A stretch of 64,000 bases of DNA from Toxoplasma gondii ME49 (taxonomy: Eukaryota > Apicomplexa > Conoidasida > Eucoccidiorida > Sarcocystidae): assembly GCF_000006565.2 (NCBI RefSeq), contig NC_031473.1, positions 3,016,134-3,080,133 on the forward strand, read 5' to 3'. Positions 23,942-36,410 of the stretch are shown piece by piece. How positions within the stretch are numbered: the stretch's first letter is position 1; each line of letters opens with the position of its first letter. The notes under the pieces were generated by a model. The model was not told the DNA's origin and made no database searches. It worked only from the letters and a program-made list of their open reading frames with translations. A program made the translations under genes and the position numbers.

Positions 23942-26900
23942 ATGTCTCCTTCCTCTTCTGAACCTTGCTGTTTTTCCCCAGAGCCTCCTGTGAGTCCGAT
24001 CGGAGAGGCAGAAAGCTCCTCTGTCGGTGCTTCTCCTCTCCATCTGCCTTCTTCTCACGCCCCGATACTTGCCAGCTCCTGTTCTCCGTCTCCTGGTCCA
24101 CTCACTCCGCTCTCAGCTTCTTCCTCTTCTTCCGAGCCGCTCGGTTCCGGTTTGCGCAGACGCTGGGGAGAGCCTGAGTTTCCTGCTGGAGAGGAGAGAC
24201 ACGGGGAGGAGAGAAAGGGAAACGCGGAGGAAGCAGAACAGCGTCTCGAGTCTCGTCGTGGAAGATGGCGGGAGGAAAGCCAGAGAAGAGGCGTCTTCGC
24301 CGTCTTCGGCTTCCGCGAGACGGCAGCCGAAGACAGTGGGGAGAGACTCCTGTCAGACCAACGTGGAGCAGCTGTCTCCACCTCCGAGGCCTCCGAGGGA
24401 CTGCCTCTGAAGATGGAGAAGGAAAACGCATGGAGTCCGGGCAACGACGCGACCTGCGAAAGGGAGTTCTCTTTGCTCGGGGAACCGCAACGCGCGCCGG
24501 TGGCTTCTGAAGAGACTCCTTCGTCGCCAGCCAAGACGAAGAAGCGCGACTGTGACAAGGCCGGCGAGAAGCTCAACGGAGACAGCGAAGAAGACGAGAA
24601 CGGTGGCTGTTTCGTTGAGGATGGCGACAGAAAGGAGTGTGCCGCCCCGCTAGCGAGAAGGCGACGGGAAACAAAGGCTTCAGAATCGAGAGACAGAGAA
24701 ACAGGGAAGCAACATGGTGGCGGCAGCAGCTCTGTCGAGGGCGAGTCTCACGCTCCCTTCACTTCTTTTCTCTTGGCGGCGCCGAGCGAGTGTCTCGACT
24801 GCCTGTTTTCCTTCCTCGACTTCTCGTCTTTCTTCTCGGTCTTCGCAACGAATACGGTCTCCTTCTCCATCTTTTCCTCGCCCTCCCTGCTTCCTCAGAC
24901 TTGGAGACGCTTTGCCCTTGACAGGAAGCTCTCCTTCGCGTCAGTCCCGGTCTCTCCTTCTTGGCTAGCGAGTCCGCTCTTCTCTGCAGACGCGCGTCCT
25001 CACCTGCTGCAGATCGAGACGCAGAGACGTCCGCTGCCCGCGACCCAACCGGCGAGCACCGTGGAGCCGGAACAGACGGAGGAGGCGCAGAAGAAAGAGC
25101 AGGGAGGAACGAGACTACCTTCGCTCACTCTGCCATGCTGTCTGAGTCGCGGAGACTTCCTGCGACTCGGACAAACGAATCGCCGCTGGCGCCTTGGCTT
25201 CTTTTCGCGGGAACAACGCATTTCTGTCTTCTCCCCGGAGCCTCTGGAGAAGGCGCAAGTGGTTGCCTGTCCTCCACTCTTTTCTTCGGGAGAACTGGCT
25301 TTCTCGGCCTCACCTCCCTTTCCGCCTATGTCTCTGCTTCCAGCTTCTCTGGCTCACGAGCTGTCAGCCATACGCCGCGGTGGCTCTGCCGCGCTTGCGG
25401 CGACCGTCAGAATGCCTCGAAGCCTTTCAAGAGAGGCGCTCTGCCCTCTCCTCACCGTCTCCTCCAGCCGGATATACACCGTAGACCTCGGACCCAAGAA
25501 GGCGGCTCCGGGAAGCGCGGCCGCGGGGAGCAAAAGCCAAGTCTGCGCAGCAGCAGGGGAGTTGCGCCTCCTCACGCTCCCTGCCTCGATGCCGCTGCTG
25601 TCGCCTTTCCCGCTGCTCTCGGGTGGAGGCGCCATCCGCGTTCTTCACCGCGCTGCTTCTTTGGCCTCACGAGAGTCTTCGTCGAGCTCGAGCGCCGCAC
25701 ACGAGGACAAGGCGGCGGTACGAGCACCTGAAGAAGAGAGCGAGGGAACTGCTGCAGCGTTTCGAGGTCTCGGCATCGCAGAGAAACAGCGAAGAAAGAG
25801 GAGTCGGGCGCGTCGTCCGCCGCATGTAGCCTGGGTGGCCTGTTTGGAGCATCCTCTCTGCTGGCAAACGCCGAGACCGGGGAGAAAACGAGAGGATGTA
25901 AGACGCCGGGGCACCGCATCTTTGTCCTCCTCGCCGGTGCTGCGTCCGTCTTCTCCTTTTCTCGGACCTTCTTCTCCATTTCTCGGACCTTCTTCTCCTT
26001 TTCTCGGACCTTCTTCTCCATTTCTCGGACCTTCTTCTCCTTACCACAGAGAGTCCTCTTCTCCGTTCCTTGGGCCTTCCTCTCCTGGACTCGGTCCCTC
26101 TTCTCCTTTGTTGCAGCCTTCGTCTTTTTCTCCTCAACAGGACGAGCAGATCAGGAGACGCGAGCCACAATCGGCGGCAGGCGAGAAGGACATCGCGCGG
26201 GGGAGCGGAAGATTCAGAAACGAAGGCGAGGCGGCTGCGCCCACTGCACCGGCCTCTGCTTCTTCTCTCTCCTCCTCTGCTCCGACGCATCTTCTGTGTC
26301 TCACGCTACAGCACATTGACCTTCTTGCTCCGGCCTCTGTCCGCGAGGAAAGACCAGTCGACCTGACAGGTTTCAACTCCGAAACAGCAAACCACGACTG
26401 TGCCTCATGTGACTCGGCATCCACACACTCTCTCTCATCCAGTCCTTCGTCTTTATCTTCGTCTGTTCCGTCGTCTTCGCCATCTGCTTGCTCGCACTCT
26501 TCTTCCTCTTCTCTGCTCGGTGAGGAAGGCAAAAGTTCTGCGAGCTGCGGAAAGCCATGCCGGTCAGAGTTCGAGTCGCAGGCGGCAGGGAAGGATGGTG
26601 CATGCGTCGCTGAAAAAAGGAAGGAGACAGATTCGGAGAAGGCGCGCAGAGACGAGGAGACGTCGGAACTGTCTGAAGGCGGCTCGCCTCAACGCGCGAA
26701 AGCCTCCAAAGGTCTTCCCCCGCAAGCTACTCCTGCGACCTACCGTCTCCACCCTGTGGCTCTCTGCTCCTTGCGTCGGCAGCATCATGCCTCAGGGCCT
26801 CAAGTCCTCCACCCTCACGCGATTGCCTGCTGCGCTTTGCGAGATGAAGAAACGTTGACCATTGCCGCGTCGCTGGTCTGGAAGCGCAATACCTCGACAC

Positions 26901-29900
26901 CAGCTCAGCGTTTCTCCACCTCCAGCCGACAGGCTGCCTCCTCTTCTTCCGCTTCTTCCTCTTCTTCATTCTCTGGAGCGTCTGGCCTTGGTGCAGGGAG
27001 AGAGACGCGGCCTGGCGAGGCTTCGGCGTCAGGTTCGGCGCCGCATGCATGCGGGAGGGCGGACAGCGCTGGCGAGAAGCGCGAAGGATTGCCCAGAGGC
27101 AGGAGTGTAGAGTTTGTGTTGGGGAGCGCGAGTGGCTTGGGAAGCGGCCCCCCGCCTGTCTCTTTTGTCTCCGTCATTGCCGCCGGAACATCTTCAGGCG
27201 CCATCTACGCGACAGCCCCTCCTCCCTGTCTCGTCCAGGCATGCACTTGTTCTCAAGATCGCTCTTTTGCTTCTTTCGAGTCTGGGTCTTTCCCCCGGAC
27301 TCGCTCTCCTCAGTCTTCTCTCTCTCGAAATCCCTCCTCCTCTTCTTCCTCTTCATCTTCTCCCGTTGGAAGAAGCCAGAGAGAAGCTGCGTTGTTTGCA
27401 GCGGCGGAGGCGAGTCGCGGCTCTCCTTTGCAGTTCGTCGGGCGCATCTCTTCTGTGGCTGTTCATTCCAGTTCTTCCGGACCAGCTGACTTCCTCCACG
27501 TCGTTGCAGGAACGCCGTGGTGCTGTCCAGTGTTGCCTTCTCTCCCCGCGCCGAGCAGAAGCCTCGCGAGTTCGCCTTCTTCGTCGCCGCGGCTTGTGCC
27601 AGCTGCTGCCTCACCTTGTCTGTCGCCGCCGACGACGTCTCCTGTCTCTCCATGTTCCACTCCGCCTTTGCGGCCCTCGAAGACGCCGGAGACGCTTGCC
27701 TGGCACCTGAGGAATTGGCGAGACTCCGCGACGCCTGGCAAGGGATGGTCGCTTCCCCAGGTCGAGACGAACCACTGTCAGTCTCTCTCTTCCACACCCT
27801 GCGCCTGGACGGGAGAAAGCTCGAGGAGCGGAGACGCTCTGGACAGTGCGTCGGGGACTCTCGCAGTCGCGCTGTGGCTCTTCGCTGGTGCGAGCAAAGG
27901 AGGAGGAGTGAAAATCTTTCGCTGGAACTGGGAGTGCTCGAGAGGCCGAGACGCTGAGGGAGACGTGGAGCAAGGAGAGGAAGCTGTCGCGCGGAAACAG
28001 CGAACCGATGACGCCGGCGAACCGAGGGCAGACAACAGGTGCAGGCGGTGTACGTACACCGGAAAGTGGGAATGCATGTATACCATGGCTGGCCAATTCG
28101 ACCTCCTCACCGTGGATCTCCAGTGGGGCGTTTTTGCCCTGTCGACGCCTGTGGACTCGAAGATTCTTTTTCTCTCCTTCCGAGTACGTTTTCCAGGAGC
28201 GCGTAGTGTAGGGGAGAACCGGTCTGCAGGGCCGCGCAGAGAAAGCGAGAAGTCTGTGAATAGGTCAAACCTTGGGACGGGCAAGGGGATAAACTTACAA
28301 AGGTGAGAGAGAGGGCGCTGCTGGGGCCAACTGCTCGCAGAAGCAGGGGCGTCGATTTCTCCGTCTTTCCAGAGTGGGCAGAGAGTTGTTTCTTATCGAG
28401 AGTGTGGAAGAGTCTCTGGACGTATTGTTTGTTTAGAAAAAGGTAGCGGCCTTTCTCATCGAGTGAAAAACATGTGGACCAAGATGTCTCCAGTCGCCCT
28501 CAGAGAGAACTGAGCAATGAGTTCATGTCTTGTCCCTCGATTCGTGATTTCGGTCTCGCCCATCCGCCGCAGTTTTTTCTGTTTCCGCTTCGCTTTGTCC
28601 CCGCTTCTCTCTTCAGAACCTCTTGTCTCACACACAAGTCAGCTTCTCTTCTCCCGGCCTTGCGAATACGCCCTCGGCTTCTTCTCCAGGCTCTTCTTTC
28701 TCCCCTGGGTCGCACCCCAGCGCCTCTTCTGCCTCTTCTCTCTCTTCTCCCTCTTTCTGCGGTGGCGCGTCTTTCGCTTCTCTTGCCCAGCCTTCTGGTT
28801 CGGCGCCTGCTCACGGCTCTTCGACGTCGCTGTGGAGTTCGGCCGCTGCGGCTTTCGCAACTGCGCGCGTCGCTCCTCCAGGGGGATTTCCCGCGCGGGT
28901 GCGGCCGGACTTCGCGACCTCGCCGCTTATGTGCCCAGCTGCAGGAGCCGTTGGAAAGATCTTCGTCGCGAGTCCTCCAACTTGTCTGGTCGCTCTCGGC
29001 GGCGGCCGGTGGGCGGCGGCCGTTGGTCGAGCTCTGCGCCTCTTCCAGGTTCACTACGAGGAAGAAAAACGCGAAGCGAAAGGTCGTCCTGGTCGAGGCG
29101 GAGGCGCGGGAGATCGTGCAGAGCGAAGGCGTCGCGCCGGCAGCGCCTCCGAGAGCCGTGGATCCGGTGAGACCAGAATGACGCAGCAAAAAAAAGAAGG
29201 GCAAAGGTTCGTTCGGTCCGCGCAGGCGAAGGGGGCGACAATGAAGAAGACGTTGAGTGTGTGAACAGGAGGATGAACCGACTCGAGAAGAGAGTCGCCA
29301 GAGTTGGTGGGTGGTTCAGGACACAAAAGAGACCTCTTCATATGGGTGCAAGCGTGGATCTTTTCATCGAGCGAAAGAGATAGGAGCGAGGGGAGAAAAA
29401 CAAGTGCAGTGACTGGAAAGATAGGTCCTGCACCCCCGCTCCAATGTCAGGCTTGCTTTCACATCTTCCTACGATAGCTGCTGCTTTGTTCGCAAACCGG
29501 TGGAGGGGGGGGGGGAAGGCCGAGGAAGAGAGGCGCTCTCTGGTGAGTTCTTTCTGAGTTCTCCAGACGAAAAAAAGTGAAGTCGACAGCAGGGGAACGT
29601 CGGGGGTCTAGGGACGATCACCGGACTGTAGTAGAGTCTCTTTAATTCTCTGTCTCAGTGTGTTCCCTCCCTGTGTTTCGTCCTTTGCTCAAGGTCGCAG
29701 TCTTGACCCCAGCGGCACGTAGCCTTTTCTTTCTCCGTTCCCCAAAAAGTTGAGTTTCCAATCCCCGTTCGTCGCTTCTGTTTCTGTGTTCCCTGCTGTC
29801 TGTCTTCTCCGTCCGACAGATTCCTCGTTCTTCGCTGGCTCCCCTCCCTCTCCTCAAGTCTCGCCGCCGTCTCTGCGCTGCTCGTCGCTGTGCGTGCTCA

Positions 29901-32335
29901 GTGGACACAACGCTCGAATTTATCGCTTGGCTTTCGACGGATGTCGGCGCCTCGTTTCCGTGGATCTCTCTGAAGTTCTGATTGTCTGGGATGCCCTCCG
30001 ACAGCGGAAGCTTCTGGGCGTCGACCTGAAAGTCAGGCACACACCCCTGACCGCCTCTCACCTCGCCTCGCTCTCGGCGCTTCTCCCGCGACCGGCGGCT
30101 CACTCCACTCGCCAAGAGTCTCCGGCGAGAGGCCCCGCGGGCCTCACCGGTGCGGACTGCGCGGCCTTGTCTCTCGCAGCTCAACAGGCGAAGAAGCTTC
30201 CCAGCGGAGCTTTCTTCGGAGAAACTTCGGCCGCAGGCCTCGCCTCGTCCGCGTCCGGGACCCTCGCGGTGGTCGCCGCTGCATGCGCCGCCTCCGAAGG
30301 ACGCGTGATGGGCCTCGCGCGCGCCGGAGCCAAGCCGCGGCGCCTCGCTCCACACAAGCGCCTGGGCGCGAAGAAGAAACTGTTTCGCGGAGACGAAGCG
30401 GACGACCAGTTTTGGGTTGCGCAGAGTGCGGCGCGACTGCTGGCGAAGGAGAATGTGACGCAGTGGTGTCGAAAAGTGAAGAGAAAAGTCGAGTGGTGGA
30501 CTGGCGGGGCAAACGCATGCAGAGACGGCGAGGTCGCGGGCCAGCTCGCGGGGAAGTGTGGGGCCGAGACCGACAGCGAGTTCGAAGAAGAGGAAGAAGA
30601 AGAAGAAGAGACGTTTTCGCGGAGCGCAGGTGGAGACTCGACAAGGGGAGACAGCGCCCTCATGGAGGCGCTCAGGCTGCAGATGGAGTGCGACCTGTTG
30701 AATCGAGGCCGACGCAGAGAAGACGAAGAAGAAAGCAGTTGCGGTCTCGATTCGGACAGATCGGCAGATGCTCGCGTCGGAGGCGCGGCCCCCGGCTCGC
30801 TTCACAAGGGGACTCGCTCCTCGCTCTCCGCTTCCCCACACCTCACCCACGGCGGAGGAGACTGTCTCCTCGCCTCTAACCGCCGTCTGCCAATTACGCA
30901 ATCCAGCTGGATGCTGGAGACTCACTCGTCGCCGGCTTCTCCCTTCCAGCCGCCGTCGCGCGCGCCGGAGTCTCCTCCGGCGCTGAAGGAGGCGCCAAGG
31001 ACTTTCTCGCCTCCAGCTTGTTCGGACAGCTATTCGGCACACTTTCCTCCGCTGGCTCTGCCGCCTCTTGCGCCCGCGTTTGGGCCTTCTTCGAGCCGAG
31101 AAAAGACACAGCCTGAAGAGGAGAAGGCGAAGAGAGTTGAGCCGCGGGATCCTTCGACGACGCAGCCAAGCGAAGCCGTGGCGACATCTGGAGGCCTTCA
31201 CGCGGCTTCGGAGTGTGGGGTCCGAGAGCCGGTGTCTCCGCTGTCTCCGCAGCTCTCCTCGCGCTTGCCACGAGACGTTCCGGAGAGCGAGGCGACGGGT
31301 GTGGGGAAGAGCGAAGAGACACAGCAGCCGGGGGAGAAGCGAAAGAAGACATTTGCAGAAGCAGCAGCCCTCGCGAAAGGCGAAGGAGACCTCTGTCGGC
31401 GCGTCTCGCCTGCTGTCTCTGCCGGACAGGCTGCGGTGAACTCTGCGCATGCGGTGGCCTCTGAACTGTTCTGTCAAATGCTCGAGCACGACTCGGCCGA
31501 AGTCCTCAAGTCTGCTGCGGTGGCGCTCGGGATGTCTGTCGACGAGCTGTACGTACAGCAGATGATGGAGCTGCAGAGACTCGAGCAGAACAAGAAGCTC
31601 CGAGCCGTGGAGTCTCGTTCTGCGCCGAACGAAGAGGAAAGCGCATGCAACGTGGTGATGGCCGAGAAGCAGCGGCAGGCGGAAGGAGGACAAGAGCGAG
31701 AAGAAGACGAAGAAGAAGAGGCAAAGAAGCGACATGAAGAGAAAACGAACGTCGCGATAAAAGAGAAAAGTCTCCAGGAGAAATCGACCGCGGAGGTCCG
31801 ACGTCACGACACATCCACGTCGGTAAACAGACCCCCATCTTCTTCTTCTTCATCTTCTTCATCATCTTCTTCTTCGTCTTCATCATCTTCTTCTTCCTCG
31901 TCTTCTTCTTCATCTTCATCATCTTCTTCGTCTTCTTCATCTTCTTCTTCTTCCTCGTCTTCTTCTTCTTCCTCGTCTTCTTCTTCCTCGTCTTCTTCTT
32001 CGTCTTCGTCTTCTTCTTCCTCGTCTTGTTCTTCGTCGGGGGCGGCTGCTGGCGTTCCTGGAGAGGGCCAGAGTCCCTCGGCGGTGGCGGAGTGTCTCCT
32101 TTCGTCGCTGAACGGCTTGGCTGGCGTTCCGCGGCTCGGGGGCCTCCTCGGACGGAAGGGCGTGGTGTGGAGACAGGGACCCAACAGCCAGGCGCGACAT
32201 ATTGCGGCGGTGTGTGTGGGGGAGAGACACTTGGCGCTGCTCTACCGCGAACTGAAAATATGGCAAGTTTGGCATTTCGACGACTTCGCAGCTGAGGAAT
32301 ATGCGGCCGGAAACGCGGAACCTGGCGACCTCTAG
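23942..32335 (+). CDS. Giant F-box/WD40-like repeat protein
   Basis: Three exons, 23942-28183, 28617-29166 and 29820-32335, with GT/AG borders and phases 0 and 1 closing on a ~2435-residue protein. The chosen start is MSPSSSEPCC; in-frame sequence continues upstream to 23729 but is polypyrimidine-derived and unlikely coding. An F-box-like helix set lies at residues ~280-330 (SECLDCLFSFLDFSSFFSV, then TWRRFALDR), the fold that recruits Skp1 in SCF ubiquitin ligases. Scattered beta-propeller-like strands follow: LAVALWLFAGASKGGGVKIF, GKWECMYTMAGQFDLLTVD, and in exon 3 the clearest WD repeat, CVLSGHNARIYRLAFDG ending in VLIVWDA. The C-terminus (WRQGPNSQARHIAAV to LKIWQVWHFDDF) looks like a closing blade. 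Low-complexity inserts dominate: SSPFLGP repeats, acidic tracts and a long polyserine run. If the propeller is real, the protein would be an SCF substrate receptor; the substrate is unknown. Exon 1 to exon 2 spacing allows an additional small exon that I did not see. Confidence 0.75.
25943..26110 (+). repeat. In-frame SSPFLGP tandem repeat
   Basis: A unit of about 21 bp encoding SSPFLGP is repeated about five times perfectly and then three more times with variation (SPYHRES, SPGLGP, SPLLQP) inside exon 1 of the F-box/WD40-like gene. The reading frame is preserved, so the expansion is translated. Confidence 0.9.
31834..32034 (+). repeat. Polyserine-coding TCN tract
   Basis: About 66 consecutive Ser codons, a mix of TCT, TCA and TCG read from TCTTCTTCA-type trinucleotides, inside exon 3 of the F-box/WD40-like gene, preceded by two Pro and ended by one Cys. 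The mixed codons show that it is not a very recent pure triplet expansion. Confidence 0.95.
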
Positions 32336-32931
32336 CGACGCCCGCAGAGACGACTCGAAGGTCCGGGGTGTACGTCCACACCCGCCTGTCTCCGCCTGAG
32401 CAGCCCCGCATGGCGCCCGGTGAAGCTGCGAGTGCATGCATTCAAAGACTCGCCTTTGCGATTTGCCGTTCGACTTGCAGAGTCCTGCGTTTTGCGCATG
32501 ATGCATATGTGGACACTGAGACAGAAGAAAACGCGTATATGGTATATATGCATGCATGTCTGTGTATACAATATGTTTGCATATTTGAATGTGGGTCAGA
32601 GTCCCAGAATGAAGAGAAAGCTTGTCTCGCCGACGCACAGAGAAGCTGGAACCTCTCTCTCCCTAATGTTTCGCGATTCTCGGCGTCCGCGACAGAGCTG
32701 TTTGCGCGCTTCTGTGGTCGAAATTTCAGCTTCTTTCTGCTTGCTCCGTCGGCGCCAGAGACGCATGCAGCACCTAGGGGACACCGTGTCGCTCTTTGTC
32801 TCTGATACGAAGTCGCCTTCCCGCGCAAATGTCCCGTTCAAATGCTGCCTCCAGAAACCGCCCTCCCAAGATCATGTGGTTTGTGAATGTGTATATTCAT
32901 ATTCATTTGCTTGCTACTACACGCAGGCTTA

Positions 32932-32934
<3 letters not shown>

Positions 32935-32985
<51 letters not shown>

Positions 32986-33088
32986 ATATATATATATATA
33001 TGTATATATATATGTATATATATATATATATGTATATGTACGCATGTATATCTATGCAAATGTATATAAATGTATATATATATATTTG
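32935..33088. repeat. TA/TATG microsatellite array
   Basis: A pure TA run of roughly 46 bases followed by TATG-interrupted TA units. Intergenic. Confidence 0.92.
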
Positions 33089-35679
33089 AAATTTTGTGCA
33101 TTTTCCATCGGTCACAAGCAAAAGTTTGTGAACATGTTCGTTGGAGAGACACTGTCGATGTGGGGAGCAGAGAGAGGAAAACCGAGAAGACTGAGAACAA
33201 TAAAACGAACGACAGACAGGCGTTTGTTTGTGAAGATTTGATGAGTGCGTCTTTTTTGTGAAAACAAATGGGACTAGGAAGTTCCAGTTTCCTTCAAGAA
33301 CGCAGGCGTGTGACGATTTTGTGGTAGGTCCAGGGCGTCGCATGCGCTCCTCCTTTCCATGCGTCGCATGCCGTTTTTCGTGGTGTCGCCCTCTCGGATC
33401 GTGCAGAAAGCCGGGGAGGAGTGATCGCTCTTTAAACTCTCCGTTCCTGTAGCTGAAAATATAAATGCGAAGACCACTATCTTCGACGGCGTTCGAAAAA
33501 GGTATCACGTTTGAGAGTGTGTGGGCAAAGGTGGAGGTTCTTGTACATAAGCCTGTCGATGTGCACGCGTTTGTTGCTCGTTTTATGGTGAAGATTGTTT
33601 TTTTTTTCGGGAGAAAGGAAATCCTTTCGTGAACGTCTGACATATAGTGCGTCAAATGTCAGTTGAAAAACATTTATCGCATTTAAAGATTCCTCGCCTC
33701 AAATAGTTAAAGCTTGGAGAAGGATCGTGGAAGTCTTTCTCCTCTCCCTGACTTTGAAAATCCTCTATCTTGATTCTGTCTGCGCTTCAATCTGCTCCCA
33801 TTCTCTTCTCGAGTCTGTTCTCCCGTTAAGCTGTGTTTACTCTGCGTCCCGACATCTCCAGCTCCGCGCGTCTCTCTGTCTTCCTCTTGAACTCCCTCTT
33901 TACTATTGTCCCTTTCATTCCTTCTCTGTCTTTGTCTCTCCCATATTTTCTTTTTTTTTCGTTCTCACCTTTCTCGCATTTGCTCTCTCCATCTCTCAAT
34001 CTCTTTCTCTCCCTCTGCCCCGTCTTCCTTTTTTTTTCTTTTTTGGTTTTTCCTCCGTCTCTCCGTCTCCACTTCTTCTTCGCTTGTCTTCTGAAAAATC
34101 TACAGAGACGGCTCTGCGAGAGTCTCTCTTTCGCTGTTTGAAATGTAAGGAGTTGCTAATACAGTTTCTAGAACGACCTGTTTTTGAGAACCTCCGCTCT
34201 CGAGCAAGAGCCGAGACACAAACGAGAGCTCAGGTCGGAGCTTTTTCTCGAAAGCAAGAGAGGAAACTTCACCAGACATGCCGAGCATCTGTGTACACGC
34301 GCAAGCAGGTGCATACATGCTTCGGTATTTATACCTGCATATATGCTCGTGTGTATCTCTGCATCTGCAGGCGTTGAGAGAGAGGAGAGAGATAAATAGC
34401 CAGCTAGACACAAATACACAGAGACATAAAAACATTTCCATGCATACATGCAGAGATGCCTTCTCACGCATTCAAAGGTGTATATTCACTTATGTGCATA
34501 GACATATAAATATATATATATATATATATAGATGCGTATGTAGGTATGAAAAAGGCATATGTAGAGAGCTGTGGGGAAATACAGCTATATGGCTGCACAT
34601 ATATTGTAACATGCGCGAGCCCGAGAAAGAAGCGCGGCGTAGCTTGGGAGCGAAGCAGAGGAGCGCATTTCAGCGTGACATTCCCCATCGATTTTATTTC
34701 TTTTTTTATTTTTATCAGAGGCTTTTCTTCTCGCGCTCCAGTTCATCTGCGTTGAAGCGAAGAAGGGGGAATTTGGAAGAAGTCTTGGTCTTCTTCAGGT
34801 CGAAGAAACGCCCAGCGGAGAACGACGCGTTGCTTGCTTCGGACGTAAAGAACAGTGGGGGTGCACCGTGTCTCTTCGTTCTCGTTCGGACCGAAAAGAG
34901 CAACGAAACAGCGAAGGAGACGAGCGTCTCTCCGCAGGTCGAGAGACTCAGAGAGAGGCGCGACAAGAAGGACTCGACGAAAGCGCCCTGTCTCTTGAGA
35001 GGAGAAGCAGAGACAGTTTGCGCAAAAAAGATTCAAAGCGTCACAGAAGCAGCTCCCATGGAACGTTCGTCGACAGCTCACGGATTGCGCTGTGTCGGCG
35101 ATAAAACTGAAAACAAACGCAGAGAAGGATGTGCACGCACTCGGGGGCGGGGGAACGGCGAGAACATGGCTCCCGGCAAATCGGCTTCTCCTCAGCAGAG
35201 CCAGAGAGAGCGAGAGAGAGAGCGAGAGACAGAGCGAGAGGCGAAGAGAAGGTGTAAAGAAAGAAGGGATGAGAAGAAAAGCAAAGTCCCAGAGCAGAGA
35301 GCTGAAGACCAGAAAGCCCCCAGGGAGGAGACGAAGGCTCAAACAGAGAAAGAGAAGAAGAGACAGAGGAACAAACGGAGAGAAGCAACGAGACGAATCG
35401 AGACAGAAATAAAGCGAACAAGACACAGTACGTTTAGCGAGCTCCGAGTCCGCGGGCACAGTTACCGTTCTGTCCATTACCTCTTTAAATTCTGAAAGAC
35501 TCTTGCGAGAAGAAAAGAAGGAAGGAGAAAAGAACGTTTCCGCTGTGGGGAGCACGAGAGTTCCTCCATGCCCTCTTTCGTCTACGAAGCGGCGACCGAG
35601 AACGGCAGCGCTTCGGCTATCCAGAAAGGCTCCTGAAGTTCAAACAAACGCATGCGTGCATTTCCACGTAAAACCCCAT

Positions 35680-35699
35680 GTCTGTATACATATATATAC

Positions 35700-35733
<34 letters not shown>

Positions 35734-35798
35734 ATACATATATATAAACATATATATATATATATATATGTATTAATATATTTATATATACAATTATA

Positions 35799-35834
<36 letters not shown>

Positions 35835-35840
35835 CATATG
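35680..35840. repeat. TA/CATA microsatellite array
   Basis: TATATACATATATA units grading into pure TA runs, with short TTAATA and CAATTA interruptions. Intergenic. Confidence 0.92.
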
Positions 35841-36053
35841 TACATGTAGATGTATGCTGGCGCGAAAGTAGCAAGGACACAGACACCTACATGTGAAGCC
35901 GTCAAAAGAGTACGCAAACAGACCTACGCAAATACCTATACACCCATCCTTCCCCATACCTTGATACACACACATACAGAGGTATAGAGGCATCCGTATT
36001 CGTATACCTGTAGATATCTCTTGTCGAAATATCATACATACATGCATACATAA

Positions 36054-36143
36054 ATATATATATATATATATGTATATATATATGTATATATATGTATATA
36101 TATATGTATATATATGTATATATATGTGTATATATATGTATAT

Positions 36144-36199
<56 letters not shown>

Positions 36200-36262
36200 G
36201 TATATATATGTATATATATGTATATATATGTATATATATATGTATATATATGTATATATGTA
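36054..36262. repeat. TATATG higher-order microsatellite
   Basis: About 210 bp of TATATATG units in which the TG step recurs every 8-12 bases. It ends about 150 bp downstream of the stop codon of the RuvX-like gene. Confidence 0.92.
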
Positions 36263-36410
36263 CGGTATTTTTGTGTGTCTGTGTTTCTCTTTTATGTGTT
36301 GATTGGGGTCGGGTTGGCCATTCGTTGGCCACTTGGCGACCCTCTGCGGGATGTAAAAGGTTTCGCGGAAGAGGGGTTGCACTCTCGCACTGTACGCATG
36401 CGTTTCCACC

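Larger units (their letters stand above)
32336..36410. other. Convergent intergenic region with large microsatellites
   Basis: About 4.1 kb between the stop codons of the F-box gene (plus) and the RuvX-like gene (minus). Contains three large TA/TG arrays, a CT-rich block (33.7-34.1 kb) and a GA-rich block (34.9-35.4 kb). The long open frame on the plus strand at 34278-35495 is low-complexity Arg/Glu/Lys and runs through a microsatellite, so I do not call it. Confidence 0.55.

Noticed and set aside
24055..28096. Several minus-strand open frames of 100-200 codons
   Set aside because: Shadows of exon 1 of the F-box/WD40-like gene.
29642..31807. 721-codon minus-strand open frame
   Set aside because: Antisense shadow of exon 3 of the F-box/WD40-like gene; Arg/Leu-rich, no domain, and it covers sequence with a clear coding frame on the other strand.
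34278..35495. 405-codon plus-strand open frame
   Set aside because: It runs through a TA microsatellite and then a GA-rich stretch giving Arg/Glu/Lys repeats; no start context, motif or intron, and it lies between two convergent genes.
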